A DNA stretch of 51,302 bases, taken from contig CAJUQT010000030.1 in assembly GCA_910588225.1 (NCBI GenBank), positions 1 to 51,302 on the forward strand, read 5' to 3'. This document shows positions 49,978 to 51,302 of the stretch, piece by piece. Origin of the DNA: an uncultured Acetatifactor sp. (lineage in GTDB: Bacteria; Bacillota; Clostridia; Lachnospirales; Lachnospiraceae). The stretch's first letter is position 1. Every line of letters begins with the position of its first letter. The notes under the pieces are model-generated. The model had not been told where the DNA came from and did not search any database. It saw only the letters and a program-made list of their open reading frames with translations. Both the position numbers and the translations under genes were made by a program.

Positions 49978-51000
49978 TCAGCTGACCAGCCCCAGCTTCT
50001 CCATCTGCTGGGCATGATTCTCTCCCGTTGACATCAGGTAGATGCGTGTGGTTTCAATCCTGCTGTGTCCCAGGACATCCGCAAGCTTTACAATGTCTCT
50101 GCATATCTTGTAAAAGGTTCTTGCAAAGAGATGGCGCAGGTTATGCGGGAACACTTTGGATGGATTTACACCGGCTTTCCCGCACAGCTTTTTCATTTCC
50201 CGCCAGATCTGGCACCTGGACATTCCTGTCCCCTTACGGGTAATGAAGATTTCCCCTGTTGTAATATTCTGCTTTCTGGCATAGTCTCTGAGTTTCTTAC
50301 AGAGCTTCCCGGGAAGGAGGATGGTCCTGATTTTTCCTTTCAGGGAAATATCTGCCCGTCTCCGGGAAAATGCCTCCACCGTGATATACTTTACTTCGGA
50401 CACCCGGATACCGGTGGCGCAGATCGTCTCCAGAAGCAGTGCCAGACGGGAATTTCCGTTCGCCCTTGCGGTCTTCAGCAGCCGTTCGTATTCTGTCCGA
50501 CTCAGCTCTTTCTCCTGTTCCCGGAAGGCCCGGCGCTGTATCTTCAGGAATTTTACCCGGCATTCCTCCCATCCCAGAAATTCGAAAAAGCCATTCAGGG
50601 AAGAAAGCATGGCGTTAATGGTGGACGGGGCATAGCCTGCCTTCGTCAGATGTGTTTTCCAGCCTGTGGATGCCTCCTTGTCTACCGGGATGGCAGTTTT
50701 CTCTTCCAGTGACGCTTCCGATTTATGGATTCCATCGTCTGGCAGCAGCTTTCCTGCGGAAAATCTCTGCTCCGTTCCCGGCTGTTCTCTGCCAGACAGC
50801 ACTTCCTCCGCTCCTGCCTGGCCTCCGCCGGGAGATATCTCCCCGTTCTTCCCCCGCCTGCCGGCGGCGCACTCCTCCAGCCATGCCGCAAAGGCCCGGA
50901 TATCCCGCAAATATTTCTTAATAGTATCCGGTGCCAGTTCCTCCTGCACCATGTGTTCCCGGTAACTTGTCATTTTCTCTTCTGTAATCCAGTATGCCAT
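49978..51000 (-). CDS. Tyrosine recombinase, probable invertase of the adjacent promoter segment
   Basis: 340 residues of the phage-integrase/XerD type. The N-terminal SAM-like DNA-binding domain (MTSYREHMVQEELAPDTIKK, and later APSTINAMLSSLNGFFEFLG) is split by a low-complexity insert of about 65 residues (about 46-112). The catalytic domain has Arg in CATGIRVSEVKYI, Lys in KGKIRTILLPGK, HNLRH, LGHSRIETTRIY with the nucleophile Tyr, so all active residues are present. The start follows AAAGGAGAAGAGAAAA. It ends 8 bp from the right inverted repeat and no other mobile-element genes are seen, which favours a dedicated switch recombinase over a phage integrase. Confidence 0.88.
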   Translation of the reverse strand: MAYWITEEKMTSYREHMVQEELAPDTIKKYLRDIRAFAAWLEECAAGRRGKNGEISPGGGQAGAEEVLSGREQPGTEQRFSAGKLLPDDGIHKSEASLEEKTAIPVDKEASTGWKTHLTKAGYAPSTINAMLSSLNGFFEFLGWEECRVKFLKIQRRAFREQEKELSRTEYERLLKTARANGNSRLALLLETICATGIRVSEVKYITVEAFSRRRADISLKGKIRTILLPGKLCKKLRDYARKQNITTGEIFITRKGTGMSRCQIWREMKKLCGKAGVNPSKVFPHNLRHLFARTFYKICRDIVKLADVLGHSRIETTRIYLMSTGENHAQQMEKLGLVS

Positions 51001-51057
51001 TTTTCTCTTCTCCTTTCGGGGCCCGTCAAATATCCGCGACTTTTCCTATAGCTTTGT

Positions 51058-51070
51058 CTGTAACTTACAG
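51058..51070. promoter_or_regulatory. Palindrome upstream of the recombinase gene
   Basis: CTGTAA-C-TTACAG is a perfect 13-bp palindrome 58 bp before the recombinase start. It is a possible operator; the binder is unknown. Confidence 0.35.
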
Positions 51071-51094
51071 GAACCGCCTCGTGCCCACTGTAAT

Positions 51095-51139
51095 CTGCAG
51101 GCAGTTCCCATGATTTAAAATCATGCCGTATTCCTGCAG
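51095..51139. repeat. Nested inverted repeats upstream of the recombinase gene
   Basis: CTGCAGG/CCTGCAG enclose CATGATTT-A-AAATCATG (51109-51125). No proper T-run follows. It may be a leader hairpin or recombinase accessory site. The rest of 51001-51302 shows no gene I can support. Confidence 0.4.
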
Positions 51140-51302
51140 GTTTTACAAGTAGAAGATTGGCATTTGGGGATAGGTATATATGATTTCTAAAAATGTCAGT
51201 ATTATCGGCCTGTTTGAAAAAGCTCTACACTGTATTTGGCAGGATTCTCTTTGTTGATGTAAACATTCGCATATAAATCTTCTTTTCGCGTAAATTGTGT
51301 CA

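Noticed and set aside
49791..50015. A 74-codon minus-strand frame crossing the right inverted repeat
   Set aside because: It overlaps the recombinase end and the terminator hairpin, has no ribosome site, and would be disrupted by inversion.
49978..51000. The recombinase as an integrase of a prophage or conjugative element
   Set aside because: No phage, conjugation or excisionase genes, tRNA or att-like duplication are visible, and the inverted repeats 8 bp away explain it better. An element extending beyond 51302 cannot be excluded.
51180..51257. A 25-residue plus-strand frame (MISKNVSIIGLFEKAL...)
   Set aside because: Very short, weak ribosome site and no recognisable family; not distinguishable from chance.

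Overview
The window looks like a chromosomal segment of an anaerobic gut Firmicute, most probably a Lachnospiraceae-type Clostridium. The evidence is a complete butyrate-pathway gene set with Bcd/EtfAB, AGGAGG-type ribosome sites, a 4Fe-4S-type two-subunit serine dehydratase, DUF4956/VTC/CotH genes, and a surface protein with a Lachnospiraceae-style C-terminus. I saw no tRNA, rRNA or CRISPR array.

Layout. 1-7.8 kb: the start of a Na/phosphate cotransporter with a Pho-box-like upstream region, a polytopic membrane protein, an ABC-class ATPase, and a HAD phosphatase / amylosucrase-like GH13 / LacI regulator group. 7.8-10.6 kb: an HPr-like protein without the catalytic histidine, then a tocopherol-cyclase-family gene lying between remnants of a two-component/ABC-permease module (a response regulator fused to a permease tail, and a kinase ATPase fragment). 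10.6-14.3 kb: sdaAB-sdaAA, a D,D-carboxypeptidase and a CxxCxxCC protein. 14.3-21.1 kb (minus strand): thl-crt-small membrane protein-hbd-bcd-etfB-etfA, which converts acetyl-CoA to butyryl-CoA. It has a leading promoter, an internal promoter before bcd, intercistronic hairpins and a strong terminator. The final butyrate-releasing enzyme is not in the window. 21.1-29.7 kb: a hybrid sensor kinase and an oligopeptide-type ABC importer (binding protein, two permeases, fused double ATPase) with a palindrome in its promoter.

29.7-41.7 kb is accessory envelope biology. It holds a VIT/vWA protein with a SEP-type C-terminal sorting signal next to an exosortase (XrtK-like), then folD, a membrane-anchored trypsin-like protease, a VTC / DUF4956 / CotH trio, a CapA-type protein, and two decayed genes (a BrxL/Lon-like C-terminal fragment and an AAA-ATPase/PD-(D/E)XK gene).

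41.8-51.0 kb holds the most striking system. A 2354-residue secreted repeat protein is preceded by a leader of about 720 nt containing two tandem c-di-GMP-I riboswitches. Upstream lies a 322-bp segment bounded by perfect 19-bp inverted repeats. That segment carries a strong promoter now facing the surface gene and a hairpin terminator, and it sits 8 bp from a tyrosine recombinase gene. I read this as a phase-variable promoter switch (ON in this assembly) stacked on a double c-di-GMP sensor. Promoter inversion sets which cells transcribe the gene, and c-di-GMP then sets how much protein is made. The switching itself is inferred from sequence, not observed.
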